From Sneathiellales bacterium (GTDB taxonomy: Bacteria; Pseudomonadota; Alphaproteobacteria; JANQFL01): a DNA stretch of 44,410 bases. Positions 16,200 through 23,975 of the stretch are shown here, in pieces (within the stretch, counting starts at the first letter, position 1; every line of letters starts with the position of its first letter). The notes under the pieces are model-generated. The model was not told the DNA's origin, searched no databases, and saw only the letters and a list, made by a program, of their open reading frames with translations. The stretch covers positions 1 to 44,410 of the forward strand of contig JANQFL010000025.1 of assembly GCA_028277845.1 (NCBI GenBank). The letters are read 5' to 3'. Both the position numbers and the translations under genes were made by a program.

Positions 16200-17834
16200 T
16201 TACCGCCAGACACCGTCGACGGCATCGAACGCATCCATGCGCAGGTCGTCGACGCCGCGGATCAGCCGCTGCTTGGCGATCTTGTTGGTCGGCGTGCGCG
16301 GCAGGTCGTCGGTGTAGGCGATGTAGCGCGGCAGCTTGAATTTCGCCAGGCGGCCTTCGCAATGGGCCAGCACGGTCTCGGGCGGGCAGTCCTCCCGCGC
16401 CACTTCGGGCCGCAGGATGATGTAGGCCTTCACCTCCTCGCGCCGCATGGGATCGGGCACCGGCACCACGGCGGCTTCGTCCACCTGGTCCATGTCGCGC
16501 AGCACCGCCTCCACTTCCCGGGCCGAAATGTTTTCGCCGGCCCGTTTGATCATCTCCTTGATGCGGCCGACGATGTAGTAATAGCCGTTCTCGTCCTGGC
16601 GGGCGAGGTCGCCGGTGCGGAACCAGCGGCCGCGGAAGTTCTCGGCGTTGGCGTCGGGGCGCTTGTAATAGCCCCACAGGATGGCCCGGCCGGTGACCCA
16701 CAACTCACCCACGTCCCCCTGCGCGACCGTGTTGCCGTCGTCGTCGACGATCTTCAGCTCCCGGTACGGCGCCGGCAGGCCGCAGCTGCCCTTTCCGGTC
16801 ATATGGCCGGCGTTCCACGGCACCGTGGTGCCGGCGCCGATTTCCGTCATGCCGAAGGTGTCGCGGGCGATGACGCCGAAGCGTTCCTCGACCTCGTTGT
16901 GGGCCTGGCCGCGCCAGGCGAACACGCTGACATAGGCCAGCTTCAACTGCTTGTCCCTGGGCGACGGCGGATAATGCTTCAGGGCCGGTTCGGGGAAGGC
17001 GCAGTAATGGATCTCGTAATCCTCGAGCCAGTCCATGAATTTGCTCAGGCTCATGCGCCGGGCGATGTAGGCGGTGCCGCCAAGCTGCATGGCCATCAGC
17101 AACTGCCACATGGGGTCCATGTAGAAGAACGGCGCCCAGATCAGCACGTTGCGGATTTGATCGGCGCCGCCCCGCATGAAGCCGGCCACCATGCCCAGCA
17201 TCATCCAGTATTCGTGGGTCAGCATGCAGCCCTTGGGAAAACCGGTGGTGCCCGAGGTGTATTGCAGGTTCAGCAGGTCCGATGCGGTGACCGGGGTCGG
17301 CGTCTCGAACGGCGCGTCGCCGTTGTCGGCCAGGTCCTGCCAATCGGCGAACCCGTCCGGGCCCTTGCCGTGCACGATGACCCGCTTATCGTCCAGCAAG
17401 GCCGGCCGGTCGTCCATGGTGCGGAAGGTGTCCAGATATTCGGCGTCGATGATCAGCGTCTGGGCGTCCGAGTTGTTCAGCACGAAACCCAGTTCCGCGC
17501 CCGTATAGGCCACATTGACCGGCACCAGCACGGCACCGATGCGGCCGAGGGCGAACCAGGTGATGGCGAAGGCGGGCACATTGGGCAGCATGACGGCGAC
17601 ATGGGCGCCCTTGCGCACGCCATGGGCGGTCAGGCTCGATGCCAGCCGGTCGGCGGCATTGTCCAACTCGCGGTAGGACATGGCGATATCCTCGTCGAAC
17701 CACACGGCGGCGGTTTGGTCGCCCAGCGTTTCGGCCCGCTCGCGCACGAAGGCGCCCAGCGTTTCCGGCAGGGGCAACGCCTCCGCTTCCTTGTTCAACC
17801 GCGCCTGTTCGATGACGCCCGGATCCTGGTTCAT
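16200..17834 (-). CDS. Acyl-CoA ligase, CaiC/fatty-acid-CoA ligase-like
   Basis: A 544-residue AMP-forming ligase. It has the P-loop YTSGTTGFPKGC, the adenine block (FGMTEIGAGT), GRWFRTGDLARQDENGYYYIVGR, and the C-terminal KRAGENIS and TPTNKIAKQ with the catalytic Lys. Overall order and spacing resemble crotonobetaine/carnitine-CoA ligase (CaiC) and related medium-chain ligases. It is the last gene of the six-gene ABC operon: it starts five bases after the crotonase stop codon. That placing suggests it activates the acid that the ABC transporter brings in. Which acid is not determinable; the CaiC-like/crotonase pairing hints at a short polar or betaine-type acid, but only weakly. Confidence 0.87.
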   Translation of the reverse strand: MNQDPGVIEQARLNKEAEALPLPETLGAFVRERAETLGDQTAAVWFDEDIAMSYRELDNAADRLASSLTAHGVRKGAHVAVMLPNVPAFAITWFALGRIGAVLVPVNVAYTGAELGFVLNNSDAQTLIIDAEYLDTFRTMDDRPALLDDKRVIVHGKGPDGFADWQDLADNGDAPFETPTPVTASDLLNLQYTSGTTGFPKGCMLTHEYWMMLGMVAGFMRGGADQIRNVLIWAPFFYMDPMWQLLMAMQLGGTAYIARRMSLSKFMDWLEDYEIHYCAFPEPALKHYPPSPRDKQLKLAYVSVFAWRGQAHNEVEERFGVIARDTFGMTEIGAGTTVPWNAGHMTGKGSCGLPAPYRELKIVDDDGNTVAQGDVGELWVTGRAILWGYYKRPDANAENFRGRWFRTGDLARQDENGYYYIVGRIKEMIKRAGENISAREVEAVLRDMDQVDEAAVVPVPDPMRREEVKAYIILRPEVAREDCPPETVLAHCEGRLAKFKLPRYIAYTDDLPRTPTNKIAKQRLIRGVDDLRMDAFDAVDGVWR

Positions 17835-17838
17835 CCGT

Positions 17839-18639
17839 TTACTCTCCCGCTTTCTTGTGTGATTGAATGTCTTCCGATGACGGCAGCCGCGTATCCAGCG
17901 CCGCCCGCTGCAACCGGTACAGATGGCTGGTGAAGGCCATGGCGTCGGTCCGGTTCATGTCCTGGGCCCGCTGATAGGCCTCCATCTCCACCCTCAGCGC
18001 CAGGGCCGGATGGCGGGCGATGCGCGCCGCAACCTCGTGCGCTCGGTCCATCAGCGCCTCGGGCGCCACCACGTCGTTGATCAGGTTGACGTCGCGGGCA
18101 TGGTCCGCGTCGAACGGGTCGCCGGTCAGCAGCATCCACATGGCCGCCGTGTGGGGGATTTGCCGGCCCAGCCGGCTGGCCCCGCCGGCGCCGCCCATGC
18201 CGTAGGTGATTTCGGGAAACCCGAAGGTGGCGTTGGGCGTGGCCAGGCGGATGTCGGTCAGGGTCAACAGATACAACAGGCCCTGTCCCATGCACGGTCC
18301 GTTGACCGCGGCGACGATGGGCTTGTAGCGGTTGAGGGACAACACCTCCGCTTCCCAGCCGGGATACTCGGGCGCCTCGTCGTCCCGGCTCATGGAAAAG
18401 TGGCGCTCGATCACTTCCGCCTGGGTGCGTTCGGGGCGCGGGGTCTTGATGTCGTCGCCGCCGCAGAAGGCACGCTCGCCCGCCGCGGTCCAGATGCCCA
18501 CCTTGACCGCCCGGTCGGACAGGAAGTCCCTCAATATCTCGTAGAACGCCTTGTGCAGATCCGGCGTGAACACGTTGATCGGCGGGTTGTCCAGTGTGAT
18601 GACGGCGACGCCGTCTTGTTTTTCGTAGTGCAGGGGCAT
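17839..18639 (-). CDS. Crotonase-fold enzyme (enoyl-CoA hydratase/isomerase family) with one catalytic Glu missing
   Basis: A 266-residue crotonase. The oxyanion-hole segments are present (CGGDDIK near 59-65, NGPCMGQG near 112-119). Of the two catalytic Glu of enoyl-CoA hydratase, the second is kept (FPEITYG) but the first, 20 residues earlier, is Tyr (LLYLLTLTD replaces the usual CELAMMCD type segment). A standard hydratase reaction is therefore doubtful; an isomerase, lyase or other crotonase activity is possible. It is 19 bases downstream of the last ABC permease and five bases upstream of the acyl-CoA ligase, so the three functions are co-expressed. Confidence 0.85.
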   Translation of the reverse strand: MPLHYEKQDGVAVITLDNPPINVFTPDLHKAFYEILRDFLSDRAVKVGIWTAAGERAFCGGDDIKTPRPERTQAEVIERHFSMSRDDEAPEYPGWEAEVLSLNRYKPIVAAVNGPCMGQGLLYLLTLTDIRLATPNATFGFPEITYGMGGAGGASRLGRQIPHTAAMWMLLTGDPFDADHARDVNLINDVVAPEALMDRAHEVAARIARHPALALRVEMEAYQRAQDMNRTDAMAFTSHLYRLQRAALDTRLPSSEDIQSHKKAGE

Positions 18640-18658
18640 GGAGGCTATCCCGTGTTGA

Positions 18659-19459
18659 TCATACGCGTGATTGGTTGGCGCCGCGGCGGCGCAGCAGCTC
18701 GGCCAGGGTCATGGCGACCGTGGTGATGGCGACGAAGAAGATGGAAATCGCGGCGATGGTCGGGTTCAGTTCGAAGCGCAGGTCGTTCCAGATGCGCACC
18801 GGCAGGGTTTCGCTGCCGCCCATGACGAACAGGGCGACGATCAGCTCGTCGAAGGACACGAAGAACGAGAATATGAACGCCGAGACCACCGCCGGCATGA
18901 GCGACGGCAGGGTCGCGGAGACGAAGGCGCGCACCGGGCCGGCGCCCAGCACGCGGGCGGCCCGTTCCAACGTGGGATCGATCTGGCGGTAGGCGGCGCC
19001 GATGATCATCACGGCGAAGGGCAGGGCGAGCGCCCCGTGGGCCGCCGCCAGGGTCAGCTCCTGGTCGTTGATGCCGAGCCGGATGGCGACGACGAAGACG
19101 CCCAGGGCGATGATGACATTGGGCACGATGGCCGGCGCGGCGAACAACACCGTCAACGCCGTGCGCCAGCGGGTGCGCCAGCGTTCCAGCCCGACCACCG
19201 CCAGCCCGCCGAGCACGGTGGCCAGCGTGCTGGCCACGGCGGCGACGCGCAGGGAGCGGACCGTGGCGTCGATCCAGACCGGGTCGGAGAAATAGGCCTC
19301 GTACCAGCGCAGCCCCCAGCTTTCCGGCGGGAAGCCAAGGAAGCGGTCGTCGCTGAACGACATGGGCGCGACGATCAGGATGGGGAAAAACAGATACAGC
19401 ACCACGACGGCGAAATAGGCCGTCAGCAGCACGCGCCCGGTTTTGTCGCCGCCCATCAT
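18659..19459 (-). CDS. ABC transporter permease, PotC-like
   Basis: A 266-residue inner-membrane permease with about six helices. The binding-protein-dependent transport signature EAA loop is visible as ERAARVLGAGPVRAFVSATLPSLMPAV in the last third. It is the second permease of the operon. Its ATG overlaps the TGA of the previous permease (TGATG at 19461-19457), indicating translational coupling. An open frame continues upstream to 19996 but runs through the other permease in a different phase and was ignored. Confidence 0.9.
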   Translation of the reverse strand: MMGGDKTGRVLLTAYFAVVVLYLFFPILIVAPMSFSDDRFLGFPPESWGLRWYEAYFSDPVWIDATVRSLRVAAVASTLATVLGGLAVVGLERWRTRWRTALTVLFAAPAIVPNVIIALGVFVVAIRLGINDQELTLAAAHGALALPFAVMIIGAAYRQIDPTLERAARVLGAGPVRAFVSATLPSLMPAVVSAFIFSFFVSFDELIVALFVMGGSETLPVRIWNDLRFELNPTIAAISIFFVAITTVAMTLAELLRRRGANQSRV

Positions 19460-20319
19460 CACGGCGTGTCCGTCTTGGCGGCGGCGTAGACCAGGCGCCG
19501 GGTCAACAGCCGGGCAGCCACCAGCACGGCGACCGTCGCCAGCAGCAATATGATCGCCAGGGCCGCGGCGAAGCCCCAGTTGGTCTGCGACACCTGCGAG
19601 GAAATCAGGTTGGCCATCATCATGTCGCGCCGGCCGCCGATCAGGGCGGGCGTGATGAAGAAGCCCATGGACAGGATGAAGACGATCAGCGTACCCGTCA
19701 CCGCCCCTTCCAGGCTGAGCGGCAGGAAGACCCGGGCGAAGGCCTGGCCCGAACGGGCGCCGAGAATGCGGGCGGCGCGCAGCAGGTTCTGGTCGATCTC
19801 GGTCATGGCGCTGTAGCAGGTGACGATCATGATGGGCAGCAGGATCTGCACCATGCCCACATAGACCGCGCCAGTGGTGAACAGCAGCTTGACCGGCTGG
19901 TCGGTGATGCCCAATGTCATCAGCAGGCCGTTGACGATGCCTTCCCGGCCCAGCACCACCATCCAGGCGTAGGTGCGCACCAATATGCTCATCCACAACG
20001 GCACCAGGACCAGGAACATCAGCACGGGCCGGCGCCGGGGCGGCTGGCGCACGATGAAGTAGGCCACCGGATAGCCGATCAGCAGGCAGGCCATGGCGAC
20101 CACCACCGACACCCGCAGGGTGTTGAGGAACACAGCCATGTACGCGCCGCGCGCCAGGAAGCGTTCGAAATGGGCGGTGGTGAAGGCCGGGTCGAACAGG
20201 CCCTGGTCGAACACGATGCCCACGGGCACCACGAAAAAGGTGACCAGCAGCAACAGGCCGGGCGCGGCGAGAATGCTATGTCGGTCGGCGGCGGGCATGG
20301 CTTTGATCCGTGCGCTCAC
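19459..20319 (-). CDS. ABC transporter permease, PotB-like
   Basis: A 286-residue permease with about six membrane helices (first at roughly 17-40). The EAA loop reads LLRAARILGARSGQAFARVFLPLSL in the second half. It belongs to the spermidine/putrescine/thiamine-type importer class together with the following gene. It lies 46 bases after the binding-protein gene, the gap holding a strong hairpin, and overlaps the next permease by one base. Confidence 0.9.
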   Translation of the reverse strand: MSARIKAMPAADRHSILAAPGLLLLVTFFVVPVGIVFDQGLFDPAFTTAHFERFLARGAYMAVFLNTLRVSVVVAMACLLIGYPVAYFIVRQPPRRRPVLMFLVLVPLWMSILVRTYAWMVVLGREGIVNGLLMTLGITDQPVKLLFTTGAVYVGMVQILLPIMIVTCYSAMTEIDQNLLRAARILGARSGQAFARVFLPLSLEGAVTGTLIVFILSMGFFITPALIGGRRDMMMANLISSQVSQTNWGFAAALAIILLLATVAVLVAARLLTRRLVYAAAKTDTP

Positions 20320-20320
20320 G

Positions 20321-20355
20321 GGCGGGGCGGGGGCGGCAAAGGCCGCCGCCCCGCC
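20321..20355 (-). terminator. Intra-operon hairpin between binding protein and permease
   Basis: GGCGGGGCGG (20321-20330) pairs perfectly with 20346-20355; the inner 15 bases can pair further. It fills the gap after the binding-protein stop codon. Such hairpins commonly raise binding-protein mRNA over permease mRNA by partial termination or 3' protection. No T-run follows. Confidence 0.5.
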
Positions 20356-20365
20356 GATGCGCGTC

Positions 20366-21439
20366 CTACTCCAGCAGCCAGGCTTCCCAGCGTTCCTTCA
20401 GTTCGCTGAGATTGGCGGCCCAGAACTTGGCGTCGGTGGCGAACTGCTTGGCCGCGTTGTCCGGGTGCGACGGCAGGTGCCGGCCCATCTCGGCCGGCAG
20501 TTCGTCGTACAGGCCTTTGACGAAGCCCGGATAGGGCACCATCTTGGCGAACGCCGCCGCGCGTTGCGGGCTGGTGGTCAGATAGCTGAGATAGGCGTGG
20601 GCGGCATCGCCGTGCTTGGTGCCCTTGATGATCGCCGAATAGGACAGCTTCAGGCCGCCGCCGTTCCAGACGATGGCCGCCGGCGTGCCTTCCGTGGCCA
20701 GCTTGGTGATGCGGCCGTTCCAGGCGCTGGTGTAGAAGGCCTCGCCGTCCGACAGCATCTGCACCGGCTGGGCGCCGGCGGTCCACCACGACACGATGTG
20801 GGGCTTGATTTCGTCGAGCTTGCGGAACGCCCGGTCCACGCCGTCCTTGGTCGACAGCACGGTGTAGACGTCGGCCGGCGCCACGCCGTCGGCGATCAGG
20901 GCGAACTCCAGGTTGTCGTAGGGTTGGTTCTGCAGGGCGCGCGGGCCGGGGAAGGTTTTCACGTCCCAGAAGTCGGCCCAGGACGTCATCCGCTTGCCGG
21001 CCGGCAGCTTGTCGGTACGCACGGCCAGGATGGTCGAGTAGCTGGCGACCACGACCGCGTCGTCGGCGCGGGCCACGGCGGGCAGCGTGTTTTTGGGATC
21101 GAGCTTGGACCAGTTGATGGGCTCGAGCCAGCCGTTGGCCGAGGCGATGGCGTACTCCGTCGCCGACAGTTCGGACACGTCCCAGGTCGGCTTGCCGGCC
21201 GCCATCATCGCCTTGAGGGCGGAGGCCCGGTCGGTGGTCGCCAGGGCCTTGACGCCGATGCCGGTTTCCTTGGTGAACGGGTCCTCGAACAGCATCTTCA
21301 TCACCTTGGCCAGGCCGCCGCCCGACCCGGCCACGGTGATCGTGACGTCGTCGGCCGACGCGTGTCCAGCGGTCAATGTCAGCGGCGCCGCGGCGAGGGC
21401 CGCCGCCAGGACCAGTGCTTTGCCTTTGAAGTGTTTCAT
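20366..21439 (-). CDS. ABC transporter periplasmic substrate-binding protein, PotD-like class
   Basis: A 357-residue precursor with a signal peptide (residues 1-29, ending ASA). The mature protein begins DDVTITVAGSGGG and shows the pattern of PotD/ThiB-type type II binding proteins: FEDPFTKETGIGVKAL, an acidic/aromatic ligand cleft with WDVSELSA and SWADFWDVKTFPGPRAL, and a hinge followed by YLSYLTTSPQRAAAFAK. ATG 21439 has GGAGG nearby and was chosen over an open-frame extension to 21679. It is the second gene of the operon. The signature acidic residues that bind polyamines cannot be assigned by eye, so polyamine specificity is not claimed. Confidence 0.88.
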   Translation of the reverse strand: MKHFKGKALVLAAALAAAPLTLTAGHASADDVTITVAGSGGGLAKVMKMLFEDPFTKETGIGVKALATTDRASALKAMMAAGKPTWDVSELSATEYAIASANGWLEPINWSKLDPKNTLPAVARADDAVVVASYSTILAVRTDKLPAGKRMTSWADFWDVKTFPGPRALQNQPYDNLEFALIADGVAPADVYTVLSTKDGVDRAFRKLDEIKPHIVSWWTAGAQPVQMLSDGEAFYTSAWNGRITKLATEGTPAAIVWNGGGLKLSYSAIIKGTKHGDAAHAYLSYLTTSPQRAAAFAKMVPYPGFVKGLYDELPAEMGRHLPSHPDNAAKQFATDAKFWAANLSELKERWEAWLLE

Positions 21440-21467
21440 GGTTTTCCTCCCAGGATTGAAACGGAAT

Positions 21468-22571
21468 TCAGTCGCGGACGATGGGCACGGCGTCGTGCGG
21501 ACGAAACGCCAGGCGCACGCGGTCGTTGCGGCGCAGCGGGGCGCGGCCCTCGCCGCGGTTTTCACGGAATTGCATGGTCCGGCCCGACGGCAGGTTGACG
21601 CTGTACTGCACGGTCTCGCCCAGGAACAGGGGCTCGTCGACCATGCCGTCGAACACCACCATGCCGGCGTCGGGGGCATCGGAACCGTTGGCCAGGGCGC
21701 GGATCTTTTCCGGCCGCAGGCTGATCGCCTTGGCGCCGTTCATGCCTTCGGCCGGGATCGCGACGCCCAGGTCGGCGACATGCACCCCGCCGCCGTCCGC
21801 CGGCGTCACGTCAAAGAGGTTGGTCTGGCCGATGAACTCGGCGACGAAGCGGGTCGTCGGTTGGTCGTAGACCCGGTCGGGCGTGTCGATTTGCGCGATG
21901 CGGCCGTCGCGCATGACGGCGATGCGGTCGGAGAGCGTCAGCGCCTCGCCCTGGTCGTGGGTGACGAAGACGATGGTGCTGCCCAGCCGCGAGTGCAGGT
22001 GGCGGATTTCCAGGCGCATGGCCTCGCGCAGTTTGAGGTCGAGGGCGCTGAGGCTTTCGTCCATCAGCAGGACGGCGGGCTGGAACACCACGGCGCGGGC
22101 CAGGGCGACCCGCTGCTGCTGCCCGCCCGACAGTTCCGACGGCCGGCGCCCGGCATAGTCGCCGAGCCGCACCATGTCGAGGGCCTCCGCCACCTTGTCG
22201 CGCATCACCGGCTTGGGCGTCTTGCGTAGTTTGAGCGGGAAGGCGACGTTTTCGAACACCGACATGTGGGGGAACAGGGCGAAGCTCTGAAACACCATGC
22301 CCACATTGCGCTTCTCCGGCGGCAGGGACAGGATCGACTGGCCGTCGATCCGCACGTCGCCGCCCGATGCCTCGGTGAAGCCGGCCAGGATGTTGAGGGC
22401 GGTGGTCTTGCCCGAGCCGCTGGGGCCGAGCAGGGTCAGAAACTCGCCGGCGCCGATTTCCAGGTCGAAATCGGCCAGGGCGGCGACGTCGCCGTAGCGC
22501 TTGCTGACATTATGAAACCGTATCCGCGCACCGGACGGCTCGGTCGAATCGGTCAACGGACGATCCTCCAC
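21468..22571 (-). CDS. ABC transporter ATPase, PotA-like
   Basis: A 367-residue ATPase with Walker A GPSGSGKT (49-56), the Q-loop (VFQSFALFPHMSVFENV), signature LSGGQQQR, Walker B VLLMDESLSALD and the switch His in FVTHDQGEAL. A C-terminal TOBE-like domain (about 285-360, with SLRPEKIRAL) is typical of PotA/UgpC importers. In Walker B the usual DEP is DES. It is the first gene of the six-gene minus-strand operon, with the twin operator just upstream and the divergent tetR2 on the other side. Confidence 0.92.
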   Translation of the reverse strand: MEDRPLTDSTEPSGARIRFHNVSKRYGDVAALADFDLEIGAGEFLTLLGPSGSGKTTALNILAGFTEASGGDVRIDGQSILSLPPEKRNVGMVFQSFALFPHMSVFENVAFPLKLRKTPKPVMRDKVAEALDMVRLGDYAGRRPSELSGGQQQRVALARAVVFQPAVLLMDESLSALDLKLREAMRLEIRHLHSRLGSTIVFVTHDQGEALTLSDRIAVMRDGRIAQIDTPDRVYDQPTTRFVAEFIGQTNLFDVTPADGGGVHVADLGVAIPAEGMNGAKAISLRPEKIRALANGSDAPDAGMVVFDGMVDEPLFLGETVQYSVNLPSGRTMQFRENRGEGRAPLRRNDRVRLAFRPHDAVPIVRD

Positions 22572-22586
22572 CCTGTTCTCGGTTTT

Positions 22587-22620
22587 ATGACGCTAACGTC
22601 ATTTATGACATTGACGTCAT
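22587..22620. promoter_or_regulatory. Twin operator ATGAC-N6-GTCAT between the ABC operon and tetR2
   Basis: Two tandem copies of ATGAC-N6-GTCAT occur at 22587-22602 (spacer GCTAAC) and 22605-22620 (spacer ATTGAC), offset by 18 bp, in the 74-base AT-rich gap between the ABC ATPase start (22571) and tetR2 (22646). A further partial half-site (AATGTCA) lies at 22629-22635. The position allows one repressor to control both promoters. Confidence 0.75.
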
Positions 22621-22645
22621 TTTCATTTAATGTCAAGCTCCCGCC

Positions 22646-23446
22646 ATGATGACCGGCCAAGACATTGAATCCTTTCACATAGTTTCCGTTCTCAACGAGC
22701 GCGCCCAATCCCGCCGCGGCGTGCCCAAGCGCATGCGCACCCGGGCCAAGCTGCTGGCGGCCACGGCGGAGGAGCTGGAACGGGTGGGTTACGAGGCCCT
22801 GACGGTCGACGGTATCGTCGAAACGGCCGGCGCCGCCCGCGGCACGTTTTATCTCTATTTCGAAAACCGCAACGAGGCGGCGGTGGCGGTGTTGCGGGCC
22901 TACAAGGCGCTGCTCAGGGTCATGCGCCCGCGCGGCGGTCCGGCCCTGCACCCGTTCGATTCGATCCACCGTTTCAACCGCTATTACGTGCAATGCTACG
23001 TGCGGAACGTGAACGTGCTGGCGGCCCGCGAACCGCTGATGCGCGAACGCCCCGACCTGGCCGATGCCCGCGACAGCCTGAACCACCGCTGGGCCAAGGT
23101 GGTGCTGCGCGATCTGTGCGTGCGCTCGGGCGCCGCGCCGGACCTGCTGCACAACCCCATGGCGCTGCTGGCCGTGCGCTCGGTGCTGGCCATGGCCGAC
23201 GAACTGTTGCGCGAGCTTTATGTGCACCGCAGCCGCCATCTGGTCGACGTGGTCGACAACCCCGACCAGGTGATCGAGGTCATGTCCTTCATGTGGTACC
23301 GCGCCCTGTTCGGCGACTCGCCGCCCGAAGACAGGCTCGACCTCACGCGTCCGCTGTTGCAGATGGTGCTGCGCGGCGGCGGCAAGGCGGTATCGCCCGC
23401 CGGAACCGCCGGCCGGCCGCCGCTCAGCCGGATCGTCAACCGCTAG
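22646..23446 (+). CDS. TetR family regulator of the ABC/acyl-CoA ligase operon
   Basis: A 266-residue regulator, long for TetR. About 30 extra residues precede the helix-turn-helix (residues about 34-75, RTRAKLLAATAEELERVGYEALT...ARGTFYLYF). The long C-terminal domain has many Arg/Asp and a Gly/Ala/Pro tail. The start codon may be 22646 or 22649 (ATGATG). It is divergent from the ABC operon across the twin operator, so it is the obvious local regulator; its ligand is probably the transported acid or its CoA ester. The maoC gene follows 18 bases later on the same strand. Confidence 0.87.
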   Translation: MMTGQDIESFHIVSVLNERAQSRRGVPKRMRTRAKLLAATAEELERVGYEALTVDGIVETAGAARGTFYLYFENRNEAAVAVLRAYKALLRVMRPRGGPALHPFDSIHRFNRYYVQCYVRNVNVLAAREPLMRERPDLADARDSLNHRWAKVVLRDLCVRSGAAPDLLHNPMALLAVRSVLAMADELLRELYVHRSRHLVDVVDNPDQVIEVMSFMWYRALFGDSPPEDRLDLTRPLLQMVLRGGGKAVSPAGTAGRPPLSRIVNR

Positions 23447-23464
23447 CAACCGAACGAGGCCCCC

Positions 23465-23929
23465 ATGTCCGACACGCCAAACCCGCGCGGATTAACCCAC
23501 ATGAAACCCGGCGACGCGCCGGCCTACTCGCCCTGGCTGGAAGTGACCCAGGACGACGTGACCGCCTTCGGCGCGGCGACCAAGGACATGGACCCCATGC
23601 ACGTGGACCCGGAGTGGAGCGTCCGCAACGGCCCGTTCGGCGGCACCATCAGTTTCGGCTTCTACACCCTGTCGCTGTTGACCTACTTCTCCCACCAGGT
23701 GTTCAAGTGGGAACGGGAGTCGCTCGGCCTCAACTACGGCTTCGACCGGGTCCGCTTCGTCGCGCCCGTGCCGGTCGGCGCATGGATCCGCGCCCGTTTC
23801 GCCGCCAAGCGCGTCGACGAACGCCCCGACGGTTCGCGTTTGATCACGTTGGATTCGACCATCGAAATCAGGGACCAGGACAAGCCCGCCGCGTCGGCCG
23901 AGTGGTTGGTGATGGCCCTGCCGGGCTGA
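23465..23929 (+). CDS. MaoC-like hot-dog fold dehydratase
   Basis: A 154-residue single hot-dog-fold protein of the MaoC/R-specific enoyl-CoA hydratase type. The catalytic motif D-x-N-P-x-H appears as DMDPMHVD (Asp41, His46), followed by FGGTISFGFYTLSLLTYF typical of the central helix. These enzymes hydrate enoyl-CoA thioesters to the R-hydroxyacyl form. It is co-directional with tetR2, 18 bases downstream, and may supply the hydration step that the atypical crotonase across the operator cannot. It converges on the aldehyde dehydrogenase gene, with 46 bases between. Confidence 0.87.
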   Translation: MSDTPNPRGLTHMKPGDAPAYSPWLEVTQDDVTAFGAATKDMDPMHVDPEWSVRNGPFGGTISFGFYTLSLLTYFSHQVFKWERESLGLNYGFDRVRFVAPVPVGAWIRARFAAKRVDERPDGSRLITLDSTIEIRDQDKPAASAEWLVMALPG

Positions 23930-23975
23930 CCGGTCTTCGACGCCGCAGGCTTCCCGGTCTGGCTTCGCGCGCGTG

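Noticed and set aside
18659-22571. Spermidine/putrescine transporter
   Set aside because: The class matches, but the polyamine-binding residues could not be assigned and the operon carries CoA-ligase and crotonase genes.
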